Assembly: GCA_016858145.1 (NCBI GenBank)
Contig: JAEHOE010000042.1
Location: forward strand, 620,001 to 684,000
Direction of reading: 5' to 3'
Source of the DNA: Edaphochlamys debaryana
Lineage: Eukaryota; Chlorophyta; Chlorophyceae; Chlamydomonadales
Length of the DNA stretch: 64,000 nucleotides
The notes beneath the pieces were generated by a model. It ran no database searches. It was not told the DNA's origin and was given only the letters and a program-made list of their open reading frames with translations. The position numbers and the translations under genes are program-made. Shown piece after piece: positions 36,501 through 46,625 of this stretch (positions are counted from its first letter, which is position 1; every line of letters begins with the position of its first letter).

Positions 36501-37188
36501 CCGGCGCGATGTTGCGTGGCTGCATGCGGGCGGCATGGCGCTCCGCCCTCAGGAACTCATCGTCCGAGGCGTCACTGTCATCGAAGTAAGAAGCCGAGCC
36601 GACCGTGCTCGGGGGCCGCGGGGGGCGGGGGGGTATGGGAGGCCGGGACGGCACGGGCACGGGCACGGGTGCGGGGAGGGGCACCGCGGGTTGAGCGAAT
36701 GCGCCGGGAGCGCTGACGCCTCCCGGCGGGCTGAAGCCTGCGATAGGTGCAGATTGCGGCGGCGAAGAGCCGAGTATGGAAGTCGAACGTTCGGGTGGGG
36801 GGTAGGGGTAGGGATAGGGGTAGGGGAGGCCTGGTGGGATGCCGCCGCTTGAGGCGGATGCCGGCGCGGCGGGAGGCCAGGGTTGCTGGGCTGCCGTGGG
36901 GCCGTCGTCCACGCTGCCTGGCGTGCCGGGGACGCCCTCGCCCGGGGAAGCTCCCTGGTAAGGTGCGACATTTGGCCGTCGCTCTGTGATCACGCGGGGC
37001 GGCGCTGCGAAGCGACGGGCGTGGGGTGCAGAAAGGTTGAGGAAGGGTGGAAAGGATGGGCGTGCCACATCTTCGCGACCGACAGCGGCCGCAGGCCCGC
37101 AGCAGCTCGCAACCGGGTGCTTCAACAACCTACCCTCATCTCGCCCGATGGCCGGCTTCCGCGTGATATCGCCAAAATCTCCCGACAT
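24599..37188 (-). CDS. MscS-like mechanosensitive ion channel (MSL10 type)
   Basis: Roughly 26 exons. Start at 37188 (MSGDFGDITRKPAIGRDE), an intron to ~37007, then an exon to ~34560 coding ~815 disordered residues rich in Gln, Ala, Pro and Gly. Small exons with TM helices follow: ~33912-33803 (HVLWFLGSVGVGLVLLT), ~33319-33245, ~33169-33108, ~32932-32826, ~32210-32150 (IVWNALLCLMLFCLANLL). An exon 31491-30009 inserts ~490 low-complexity residues into the cytosolic loop. An EF-hand loop (DADANGEVSRSE) spans exons at 28006 and 27646. The channel core follows: pore helix and FVFGNSVKWVAGGVF (27071-26903), MYESMLFLFVIHPYDVGDC (~26735-26660), VGVEMYRVKKI, then LLYTDMVRSNGERVYMPNTG (~25900-25785) and the C-terminal vestibule to the stop at 24599. 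This order matches plant MSL4-10 plasma-membrane channels, which are far shorter. One junction (26903/26723) does not join in phase as I read it. Confidence 0.85.
26020..26055 (-). repeat. Decoy copy of the start of the LLYTDMVR exon, in the intron
   Basis: On the minus strand this reads CCCCAG-like acceptor, then a near copy of the exon start at ~25900 (LPYTDMVRG versus LLYTDMVRS). It lies ~150 bp upstream in transcription order and breaks off into intron sequence. Confidence 0.7.
27146..27191 (-). repeat. Decoy copy of the start of the pore-helix exon, in the intron
   Basis: Acceptor plus SVEFGVGAVIH, a near copy of SLEFGIGAVIH at the true exon start (27071). It lies ~108 bp upstream in transcription order and runs into intron. 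Confidence 0.75.
27755..27925 (-). repeat. Duplicated intron segment (~85-bp unit) in the MSL gene
   Basis: The plus-strand string gtcagtaagcgag ... gccagtag(g/t)aaagcagcggctgactgcg occurs twice, at ~27762 and ~27848, in the intron between the two EF-hand exons. Confidence 0.7.
29158..29206 (-). repeat. Decoy copy of the start of the VRTAIVIKTQ exon, in the intron
   Basis: Near copy of 29043-29092 covering the acceptor region and the first ~22 nt of the exon, ~117 bp upstream in transcription order. Its acceptor AG has decayed (ccagct in place of aacag|gt). Confidence 0.65.
32972..33040 (-). repeat. 20-bp tandem repeat in an MSL intron
   Basis: The unit aactgactggcaggagggct is repeated three times, with a partial copy at the left end. 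Confidence 0.9.
33510..33531 (+). repeat. Interstitial telomere-type repeat (AAACCCT)3
   Basis: Three exact AAACCCT units (TTTAGGG on the other strand) lie in an intron of the channel gene. TTTAGGG is the plant-type telomere unit, known also from volvocine relatives; Chlamydomonas reinhardtii uses TTTTAGGG. Confidence 0.85.
33650..33697 (-). repeat. Decoy copy of the end of the first TM exon with its donor, in the intron
   Basis: Near copy of 33798-33845 (FLGSVGVGLVLL and its GTAAGG donor), lying ~148 bp downstream in transcription order. The reading frame is broken by small indels. Here the 3' edge of the exon was copied and the decoy lies downstream. Confidence 0.75.
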
Positions 37189-38810
37189 TGCGCGTGCACC
37201 GCAGCTTCGCTCAGTCCTCCATGCCTGCTCGTCTCGCGTACCAGGCTTCTAGAGACGTATGCATAGCCCGGAACGCGCCGTATGCATCTCTGGACTGGAA
37301 AGGCAAGTTGGCGTTCACGCGATTTTGAACGTCGAAGAGCAGCTTCTGTACACGTCGCCGCTGTTGCGACCGTATGTGTATACTTGGTGTGACAGGGTCA
37401 CCGGTGATCAGTGCATACGGCGCATACGGCTGCGGCGTGTGCGACTTGCCTCGAGGCCCCCGCCCGGGACCCCGCCCGGCCGCCGCCCCCATACTGCCAC
37501 GCCATAATCCCCTACCTCCGCACCTCGGGGCTGAATCGTATCCTGTTAGCCAGACTGCTAGGGCTGGCGGCTGCAGCCTGATTATCATGATGGTCGTGTC
37601 AGGCGGGGCCGACAGCCAGACATAGGGCACCGCACAGGCCGTCACAGGGGCGATGCCGCCGGCTTGCAGTGGCGGAACTGGCAAGCCTTGCACTCAGGCT
37701 GCTAGCTTTGTGCGAAAGTGAGGGAGAGTCCGAAGGCTGGCCTTGTGGGGCTGGAACCTGGAAGGGCTGGAAGTGGCATGTGTGCGGAGCCCCCGCTGTA
37801 GCGCTGTTCCTCTGGTTCCTCCGCAGGGAACGCAGGAGGAAAGTAATTGAAGTGCGGGCCCCTCAGCCAGGGACGGGCCACTCCTACGCTCCGCGCCAAG
37901 ACGTTGGGCACCAGCCTCTGGGCCCTGCCAGCCTACCCCGCTCGTGCGTTACATAGCTAAGTCTCTCCAAGGTTGCGTTCGTTTTGGGTTTAGCTCCGCC
38001 ACAGGCGTCCGTCACCGGCCTAGATGCATCCCGACGGCCGGCACGGCAAGCGGTGAGTGCCACAACCGGTAGGTGTGACAACGGCGCCGCCCACGCGGAC
38101 CCGGCCTCCTCGTCCACCCCCCGCCCTGCGCCACAACCTTCAACCCCCCCGGCTTTCATCCCCCACTCCATCCACACTTACACCAGGGCGACCGGTCCCC
38201 ACACATGAACCCAGATAACTCCGCGGCGTGAGTCCTGCCCGTCAAAAGCGGACATGTCGACGGGCAGAGTCCTCACACCGCCCTGTAGCTTGGCCGCCTG
38301 CCGTCCGCTTCCGTCCCACCAGTCCGCTCAAGAAACCCACAATCCTGTCCTGCCTCCCACTAACCGTACAAGGGCCCTAGGAGTCGCTTCCGTTGACCCT
38401 TTTCGATGAACTGCAAGAGCGCAACAGTGACGTCCCTTCCTACATCCCACAAACTTGTTGAGCCCCGGCCCTCATACACAACCCACATCCCCGTCCGCAT
38501 CCCCTCCCCATCCTATGCTAGGAGCCTTGTGCAGCGTGCGAGGCCCCAGCGCCCCTTGCAATGTGTACCTCCCAGCGGAAGCCCCGAAAGAGATCAGATA
38601 GAGGCATCCCTGAATCCCACGCCCGACAGTCCCAACATCTCGGAAAGGCGGCGGGCGAACACATGGGCAAGCCGCAATACCCACAGCAACCCGAAGGGAA
38701 GAACGCCTGTGCAGCCCGCGCTTTCAATTCCTGGCAGTTTCCAGCACAGCGCTAACACCACAACGACAGCGCTACATGATACCCAGCATGCCCCGAGCAT
38801 AGCTGTGCCA
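37189..38810. other. 5' flank of the MSL gene; no supported gene
   Basis: This stretch must hold the channel gene's promoter and 5' UTR. Minus-strand 37211-37693 is open (ending YGAFRAMHTSLEAWYARRAG) but stops just before the channel start in another frame, so it may be 5' UTR. I recognise no protein here. Confidence 0.35.
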
Positions 38811-38829
38811 GACGTCCCCGGCACAGCCC

Positions 38830-38834
38830 TTACA
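38830..38834 (-). terminator. Candidate TGTAA poly(A) signal of the kinase gene
   Basis: TTACA on the plus strand, about 755 nt behind the kinase stop in transcription order. The region 38835-39589 would then be its 3' UTR; no gene is seen in it. Confidence 0.35.
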
Positions 38835-39589
38835 GAGAACCGCCGAACACGTCGACACCTACGGTCCGGGCCCGGGCTCAGCCACCTTGTTTAGAGCTTG
38901 CACAAGAGACGCGCGCCTGACCCCAAAAGAATACTGCGCAGTAGCAGCGCAGTCCAAGAGACACAGCCGTGTCCTGAATACCGGGCCCTACGCCAGAGTA
39001 TGGCGCGACCGCAGGCAGCGGCAAGCAGACCCTCGAAAGGCAGGCCTCGAACGCACAGTTCCGTCCCCAGTGCCTGATATCGCTGTTGCTGCACACGTGG
39101 ACGAATTGCACTCAGTTGTGCGCCAAACGAGACGTTACGAAACCATGACGCATCAAACTCGTGATTCATCGTCAAGCAAAGCCTCTTCTACCCCGCCCCA
39201 CCCAACAACGACATAACGTCTCACGGCACGGGACCCTTGAGCCCGCTGCACGCATCACCGAACCCAGTCGCGACGAACGGTGCTGCAGTGCTCCTGCTGA
39301 CAGACGCACAGCCAGGAGCTGCAAGACAGGGAGTGGATTATGCCGCGCTGCGGCAGAGCCTCCACGGCCCGCCTGCACATGCCCCTCTTGCCAATGAACT
39401 GCACAGTGCTCAGACCACCAGCCCAGCCCCCGCCCCACCCAGTATCGAACCACCCCCCAAGCCCTAGCCCAGAGCGCAAGCGCTATACCTCTCGATCGGC
39501 CCCGCCTCCCTCGCTGCCGCTCCATCATTTGTTGCGAGAGATACAGGTCGCCAGTCCCTTTCCCGAGCCTTACCCCTCATCCTGAGCCC

Positions 39590-42500
39590 TCACACCTGCG
39601 CACCCGCCCCGCTACGCCCCGCCTCCGCCTCGCCGCCCTCCGGGACCGCCGCTCCAGCTCCCGTTCCCACCCCGCCTGCCGCAGCCTCGCCGCTGGGCCC
39701 AGTGGTGGGCCCCAGGGCCGCCCCCAGGCCCACGTGGGCCCCGTTCAGGTCCGCCTCGCCTCCCAGCCCGGGGCCTGCCATGGGGACGGACGTGGCCGCA
39801 ACCGCCACCGTGCCGGCGGGCGGGTGGGCGGCGGCGGCGCCGCAGTGCCGTACGATCCAGGGGTGCGACAGGAGCTGCCTCGCCGAAGGGCGGGCCGCGG
39901 GGTCGCGTGTAAGCGCCGACCTAAGGAAGTCCTTGCCCTCCTCGCTGATGCCCGGGAACTCCAGCACACGCGTGCGAATGGCCTGGAGGGGGGCCGGGCA
40001 GCAGGTGGGGTGCGTGAGCGCATGCGGACGGGTGTGAAGATTGATGCGCGACTGGGGTGCGGGTGCTGCGCGTGAGCGCATGCGGACGGGTGTGAAGATT
40101 GATGCGCGACTGGGGTGCGGGTGCTGCGCGTGAGCGCATGCGGACGGGTGTGAAGATTGATGCGCGACTGGGGTGCGGGTGCTGCGCGTGAGCGCATGCG
40201 GACGGGTGTGAAGATTGATGCGCGACTGGGGTGCGGGTGCTGCGCGTGAGCGCATGCGGACGGGTGTGCCCCGCCACGCCTGGCCCCCGCTCCTCCCCCG
40301 CCCCGTGCCCCCGCCCCGCTGCCCACCTGGATGATCTTTGCGGGCGACGAGGCGCTGAAGGGCGCCCGGCCGGTGAGCACCTCGTACCCCACCACCCCCG
40401 CGCCCCACACGTCCACGCGGCAGTCGTAGCCCGGCACCGAGGTGTCCTTCAGGTCGAACGGACCCTTCTTGAGCGGGCAGTCGAGCACCTCGGGCGCAAA
40501 GTAGCTGCGGGAACGCATTTAGCACGGGCTCGGGGTGAGTAGAAGCGGTGATGGCCAGAGCGCAATGGCAATGGACCGAAGGAGGTATGCGGAACAGCGA
40601 GGAAGCGGTAGCTAGCTGCTGAGCGTGAGCGTGATACGCTGCTGCCCCGCTGCTGCCCGCCCTGCCCCCCGGCTGCGCCCGCAGCCCTCCACACGCCACG
40701 GCCCTCCGCACGGCCGTTCCCGGTCCGCGCGCCCCACCCGAACGTGCCCAGCCGCGTGTTGGCCTGCTCGAACTTCTGGTCGATGGCCAGCCCAAAGTCC
40801 GCCAGCTTCAGGTTGCACGACGCGTCCAGGAGCAGGTTCTCCAGCTTGACGTCCTGGGGGGAGGGGGTTTGCAAGGGGGAAACGTAGTCAAGCGAAGTCA
40901 GCCATGAAAGCGACGTGCCAGGGGCCGCATGAGGGCGTGGAGAAGAGAGGTTCGGCTGCATCGCAGCTGCCTCGACTGGCTGCACACCGTTTCTCCCACA
41001 CATCCCCCCTACTAAGGTCCTGCTCGATCCCCCTAGTCCCTCCATCAAGCCCCACTCGGTGGATGCGTGTACTGCCCGTGCACGCAGCCACAACCGCTCT
41101 GAGACTGCCGGCTGCCCCAATCTCCTCCTCCTAGCGTCCCATCCTCCTTCCCTCCCGCCTCCGCAGGTCCGAGCTCCATCCACCCCGCCCCACCTTGTGC
41201 TGCCCCGTCCCCCACCACTCCCCCATCGGTCTCGGGGTCCCGTCAATCCCCCGCACCCCTCCGCCCCGCCCCACCCGGTGGATGAAGTGCTGCTGGTGTA
41301 GGAAGGCCAACGCCGCCAGCAGCGGCCGCAGCACCACGCGCGCCGCCTCCTCCTCCGACAGCCGCCCGCCGCGGGCCACCAGGAAGTCAAACATGTTGCC
41401 CTGCGGAGGTGAGGACAAGGTTTCTGATCATGGGCTTCTTCAAGTGACAGAGGCGGTGTGGATGGGGGGCTGGGGTCGAGGATGAGAAGGATGCTAGCGT
41501 GCGGATGAGCCGTTCACGGGGGCCGCTTAAGCAATGTTAATCGCCGATTGTAGCAGCGGTGTGGACGGGGGGTTCAAGGAAGCGGAGGATGCTAGCGTGC
41601 GGATTGGCACACGGGACCGTGGCGCTAAAGGAAACATAGGCTGGGGTACGATAGCCCAACGGTGTACGGTAGCCCGACCGAGATCAAGCTGCGGTGAACC
41701 CGAGCCTGGCGAACCGCGCCACCTAGGCACCGCCCCGCCGCTCGTGGACCCAACGCACAAAGCGCCAGCCCCGCTGCACCTGTGTCCCCGCCCCGCCGCC
41801 CCTGCTCCCCGGCCTCACCTGCGGCGCCCACTCCAGGGCGAGGTAGACGTATTTGGAGTCCTTCCAGGCGGCGAAGAGGCCCACCACGTACGGGTGCACG
41901 ATGCGGATGTGCAGGCAGATCTCGCGGGCGAGCTGGGGTGAGGAGTGGGGCGAGGAGTGGGGTGAGTGGGAGGAGGGGAAGGGTCAGGCAAGGAGAGGAG
42001 GGGAGGCAAGTGTGGACAAAGGCCCCGCCGACTCCCCGCGCATGCCAGCCCTTCCCGCGACCGCTACAGCGCCCCTCCACCTCTCCCCGCTCCCTCACCC
42101 CTCATGCCCCACGCCCCGCCCCTTCATCTTCTGCATTACGTCAGCCCCGCCCCGCCCCGCCCCACCTGGAATCGCTCCATCTCATGCAGCCGCGACCGCT
42201 TGTAGATCTTGAGCGCCACGTGCCGCCCCGAGCGCTTGTGCTGCGCCTGGCACACCACCGAGAGGGAGCCCTCGTACAGCTTCTTGAGCAGAGCGAAGTC
42301 TTCGATGGTCCAGGAGGCGGTCGCGGGCTGGGGCTGCGGGGGTGGAGGCGGATGGGGGGACAAGTGGGGAGAGGGCGGGCAAGCAGAGAGGTTTGGAGCT
42401 GGAAGGTGTTGGGGGCTGGCCGGGCGGCATCTACCTGCCCTGGTTTGAGCCCTGCCTGCAGGGTTGCTGCTCTGGCTCAGGAGCTTTAACCCCACCTGCG

Positions 42501-45500
42501 CCCCACCTGCACCCTGCCCCGACCCACATGACCTCCGCCCGCCCCCCGCCGCTCCAAAGGCTCCACGCCTGCAACGCCTCCCACCACCACACCTCAGTCC
42601 CCACCGCCCCTGCCCGGTCCCCGCCCGGGCCCTGACAGCCCCGCCCACCTGCAGCTCCGGGGGGCAATGTGAGGCTACCGCAATGGTCTTGGTCCGTGCG
42701 GGAGGGCCGCCCGAGCCGTGGCGCGGAGCCGAGGGCTGGCCGCCGTCGGGCCTGCGCAGGGACACAAAGAGCACGGAGGCACGGAGCATGTGGGTTGGGT
42801 GCTCGACAAAGTCAGCTGGGGAACGACGGCTGCGCAGTGCAGGGCCCAACCACTGCCCGATCCAGATCACGTGGCCTTGCACTGGGCCCGTGGGACCCAG
42901 GTCTGTACCACGGCGTGCATTCGAGTGGCTGAAAGCTCGGGCTCGGGAAGCCCAGATGCCGACCGGTAACCGAGATTCTGCCGCCTGCCCGACGTCCCTG
43001 CCCTGCCTGCCATGCCTGTGTTCCCCACAACGGACATCCGCTGCTGGTGAAGCTTCCGACCCCCAGTCGGGCCCCCAGACGCTCCGAAAGCCCCGCCCTC
43101 CCCACCGGCTCCACCGCCTCCGCCCCGAGCAAGCACGGCGTGCCACCCCGCCACATGCCCCCAGCCCATACACACTGTTCCTTCTCCGCCCAAGGCATGA
43201 ACCGCCCTTCACCCACCTTGGCACGCCCTGCAGCACGAGGCTGCGCACCGCGTGCGGGTCCGCCGCCCCCCCGCCAGCCGCCGCCGCCGCCGCTGCCGCC
43301 GCCGCCGCCCCCGCGAACGCCTCGTCATTGGTCGCGAGCACGCGCGGCGGCAGGGTGGTCCCAAGCGAGGCTTGGCCGCTGGCGTACAGGTCAGACAGGG
43401 AGTGCTGCAGCGGTGCGTCGGGCGTGGCGCCGCCAAGGTCGGCCCCCCCCTGGAGCGCCTTGTACGCGCCCTGGGCCATGTGGGCTGCCCCTCGACTCCC
43501 GCCGCCGCCGCCTGCTGCTGCTGCTGCCGCTGCTGCCGTACCAGTGCCGTACTCGCCGCCGTGGGAGAGCGAGATCGTCTCCCCGACTGCCCCCGTCGGC
43601 CCTGGCTCGCCGGCGGCCCGCACCTCCCCGGCCCCGCCGCCGCCGGGCGCCGTCAGCACCCCTGCCGCCGCCGCGCCGCTCGGCCCCGCGCCGCCGGCCC
43701 CGTCGGCGCCGTCAGGTCGCAACGCGCGACTCACGCCAGGCGCAGCTGCCATGCCCTGCCCCTGCCCCTGCCGTGCCCCTGAGAGCTGGTGCGTCAGGTG
43801 GTTGGGGCCGGCTTTGGCGGTTGCGGCCTCGAGTGCTGCAATCGAGGCGGCCGTGAGCGGGGTCGGCCCGGAGGGTGCGGCCGCTGCCTGCCCGTGCGCT
43901 GGCCCCTGCCCCTGGCCAGCGGACTCGGCCGACGGCGCCTCGCGCCGCGGGGAAGGCCCGGCCGGGGCTGAGGGCCCCGCGCCTGCGGCCGCGGCCGTGG
44001 GGTCCACCGGCGCGGGGCGAGAGGCGGGCGCAACCGGGCGGGCGGGGGGGGTGGACGTCTCCCCGCCGCCGGCCGGGCCGGCAGGTCCCGCCGTCGCAGC
44101 GTCCGCATGCTCCCGCCACCGCTCCGCGCCGCCGCCCTCCGCTGCCTCCGGCCCGCCCTCGCCGTGCCCCGCCGCTGCAGGCGGCGGCAGGATCTCCAGC
44201 CGCGGATCCGGTGGTACGGTCAGATCTGACGCCTGCAGCCACTTGTACACCATCTGCATCTTGCGCTGTAGCGCCCGGTGGAAGGACTGGTCTGCGGCGC
44301 TGTCACACAGGGTCGTGTGGGCGCCCAGACACGCGGTCGTTAGCTTCATGGGTCGGCTGAGGGGAACGGGCTGGTCCCCGTGCACGCCGTGAATCCAAGA
44401 AGCGCTGGGAGCGGCCGGCGGCGCCGCGGCGGCGGGCTTGGCCGGCGGTGCCGTGCTTGCACTGGCACCGCCGGGTGCTGCTACCGCCGCTGCCGCCGCC
44501 GCTGGCGTTCCCGCAGCGGCAGCGGCGGCGGCCGTGGCCGACGCGGGCGAAGCGGGCCGTACGGACCCTGCGTCCACCGGTGTGACTGTGGGTTTGGCGA
44601 GGGACAGGGGCAGCAAGCGGCCCGTGTCCGGCATCGCCACGCTGCCCGGCAGGCCCTGCGCGCCGCTGCCCGCCTGCGCCTGCCCTGTCGACGGCACTGA
44701 CGACGCCAGCGCTGACGTGGAGTGCTCCGGCGTTGCGCGCGCCGCCGCCCCGGTCAACGCCGCCTGGACGTCGGGCGTTGACTGAGCTTGCGGCCCCGAG
44801 ATGCCAAGGGGTGGCGGCGCTGCGAAGGTCCCGGGGGGCAGGGCCACGGGTTGCCGCGGCTCCGCCGCCGCCGTCGCCGCTGCCGCCGCGGCGGCGCCTG
44901 CCCCACGAGACGGCGGCTGGGGTGGCGGCGCCGCTGCAGAGAACTGAGCCAGAGGCGCCGAGAGCGCTGAGGTTTGGACGTTGCCGCTTGCCGAGAGCGG
45001 GGCCGTCCGGGGGTCCCTCGCTGCGGCTCCCCCCGCCGCCGGCAGGGGGATGTCCGCAAGCTGGGGCGTGGTCCGCGGCCCGGGCTGCTGCGGCTGCGAC
45101 GCGCCGGAGCCCACGCCAGCCGCTTGGCCCCCCATGAGCCGCCCGGCTGAGTTAGTCACACCGCCCTGCCCGTTCGTCCGCAAGCCCAGCCGCTCCAGGG
45201 TGTCATAGTCTGCGTAGAGCATCTCTTGCAGGTTCTGGGTTCCGCTGTGCATCGTGCCGCTGTCGTGGGTCGTGTTGTATGCCGCGCTGTTGATGCCCAC
45301 GGCCGCGGCCGAGGCAGTGGCTGTTGCTGTGAAGGGGACGTAGGGAGCCTCGCCCGTGGCTGCGCTCCGGATCGCTGCCTGCCCCTGGGGCTCGCCGGAG
45401 GCGACGGCGGAGGCAAAGTGACCGTCTGCCATGCGCGCTGGGAGTGCCATGCCGGTGTTTGACTGCGTGTTGGTCCGTTGCGCGAACAATACGCTGGCCA

Positions 45501-46190
45501 GATCGGGCGTGTGGCTCAGGCGCGCGCTGAGGTGCTGGTGCTCGTGCTGCAGGGGCAAGGGTGGAAAGGTGGTTGTTCGAGATGTTGAAGCACGGGTGGG
45601 AGCCGCGACGGGTGGGGCGCGCGAAGCAGGGCGGGAGAGCGAGGGCGCGAGGGCGTGGGGGAAGGCGGTTCGTCGCTGCTTACCGTCGTGTGCACCGACT
45701 CCAGCGCCGCGAGCAGCTTGTCGTGCGGGAACGCGCCCGATGCGAGGTCAAGTTGCCCTGTGTTGTCGCTAGGGACGCTCAGCCGCGGAGGCTGGGCTGA
45801 GCTGGGCTGGGATGGGCTGGTCGGCATGCTCTTCACCGCTGGTACCGTTTCCTTCGGGCTTGCAACAACAGCTGCCGCCGAGGGCAAGGCCGCATCAGAA
45901 GGTGCGGTTTGCACAACGGCGCGCTGCCCCTCCGGGGCTGCCTGCACGCGCTGGGTCGGTGCATCTTTGCCTGGCGCTGAAACCGCTCCCGGGGCCGGAG
46001 TTGCCCCCTGCACCGGCTTTGCCTTCTTCTTCTTGCCAAGCTTACTGCAGGCAAGAACACGGGAGCTCTTGAGCGTGACTGGCGCAGATTGCTGGACTGG
46101 AGCGCGAAAAGTCCCGGCCGGTGCCCACCTGAGGAACTGGCTTAGCAGGGTTTTGACCGTGCCGCCATCTTCCTTCTTAGCGCTCGGCAT
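39590..46190 (-). CDS. Serine/threonine protein kinase, Aurora/CALK-like, with long disordered N-terminus
   Basis: Ten exons: 46190-~46132, ~46042-45684, 45555-~43215, ~42745-42656, ~42330-42166, 41933-41820, 41402-41277, 40855-40740, 40506-40329, ~39985-39590, about 1,300 aa. The first two exons join as LLSQFLSKLGKKKKAKPVQ, a basic patch. The third exon gives ~780 Ala/Pro/Gly-rich residues with one conserved-looking island (MKLTTACLGAHTTL, then RALQRKMQMVYKWLQAS). The kinase domain starts at WTIEDFALLKKL: lysine VALKIYK, catalytic loop HRDVKLENLLLD, DFG in LADFGLA, APE in YFAPEVLD, and DVWGAGVVGYEVLTGRAPF. The glycine loop is degenerate (YEGSLSVV in place of GxGxxGxV). WxxEDF and the overall spacing resemble Aurora kinases, and the Chlamydomonas Aurora-like kinase CALK fits as a relative, though I cannot test this. 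An in-frame ATG at 46226 is an alternative start. A short tail follows the kinase domain. Confidence 0.82.
40014..40268 (-). repeat. 58-bp minisatellite in a kinase-gene intron
   Basis: The 58-bp unit starting gtgagcgcatgcggacgggt begins at 40014, 40072, 40130, 40188 and 40246: four full copies that look exact, plus a partial fifth. It lies in the last intron, between exons ending at 40329 and starting at ~39985. All frames appear open through it, but the period is not a multiple of three, so it is not coding. Confidence 0.95.
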
Positions 46191-46625
46191 GCTAGCAGCA
46201 GCGCCTCTGCTGCGCGAGCACCTCAAGTCCGCTTAACGCGCTATGCCTGGCATCCCAGTCTCTGCTGGCATAAAGTGTGCCAGATGAGCCTCTCTGCTGC
46301 ACTGAGGGTGGCCCAGGGCACGGACTTTCTGGGAGGAGAGGTGCGCTGGGCGGAGAGAAGCCCGTTGGCCGTCGCAGCAAAATGCTAGCAGATGTGGGAG
46401 CCCTTCTCTACACGCAGAGCAAGTAAAATATGTCATACGGTCGGCCCGAGTCCCGAACCTTGTCGCGCTCATCTGAGGGCACATGGACCCCACTTCCGCG
46501 CCAAGGACAGGTCAAGGTTTCCCGACCAGATCTAGAGCTTGAGTTGTTTCAGGCACGCCGACGAAATTAACACGTTCGTGAACACGCCGCAAACCCGACC
46601 CTCAACTGCTTTCAAGGGCGTCACC
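46191..46625. promoter_or_regulatory. Bidirectional promoter between the kinase and allantoinase genes
   Basis: Only ~435 bp lie between the two divergent starts. The stretch is less GC-rich than its surroundings and holds TAAAATA at 46424-46430, a possible TATA-like element about 200 bp from either start. Nothing else could be assigned. Confidence 0.5.

Noticed and set aside
37211..37693. Separate 160-residue minus-strand gene
   Set aside because: It lies directly before the channel start, in the likely 5' UTR, with no recognisable domain and no splice or promoter evidence.
38406..38894. 162-codon plus-strand open frame
   Set aside because: Low-information composition in the presumed 3' UTR and intergenic stretch; no motif.
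40014..40268. CRISPR-like array
   Set aside because: The units follow each other directly with no unique spacers, in a eukaryotic intron.
39745..40518. Histidine/proline repeat protein on the minus strand
   Set aside because: It is the 58-bp minisatellite read through. The period is not a multiple of three and it sits inside a well-supported intron.
42464..44392. Plus-strand open frame of 642 codons
   Set aside because: Antisense to the large kinase-gene exon. It has no start context, splice pattern or motif.
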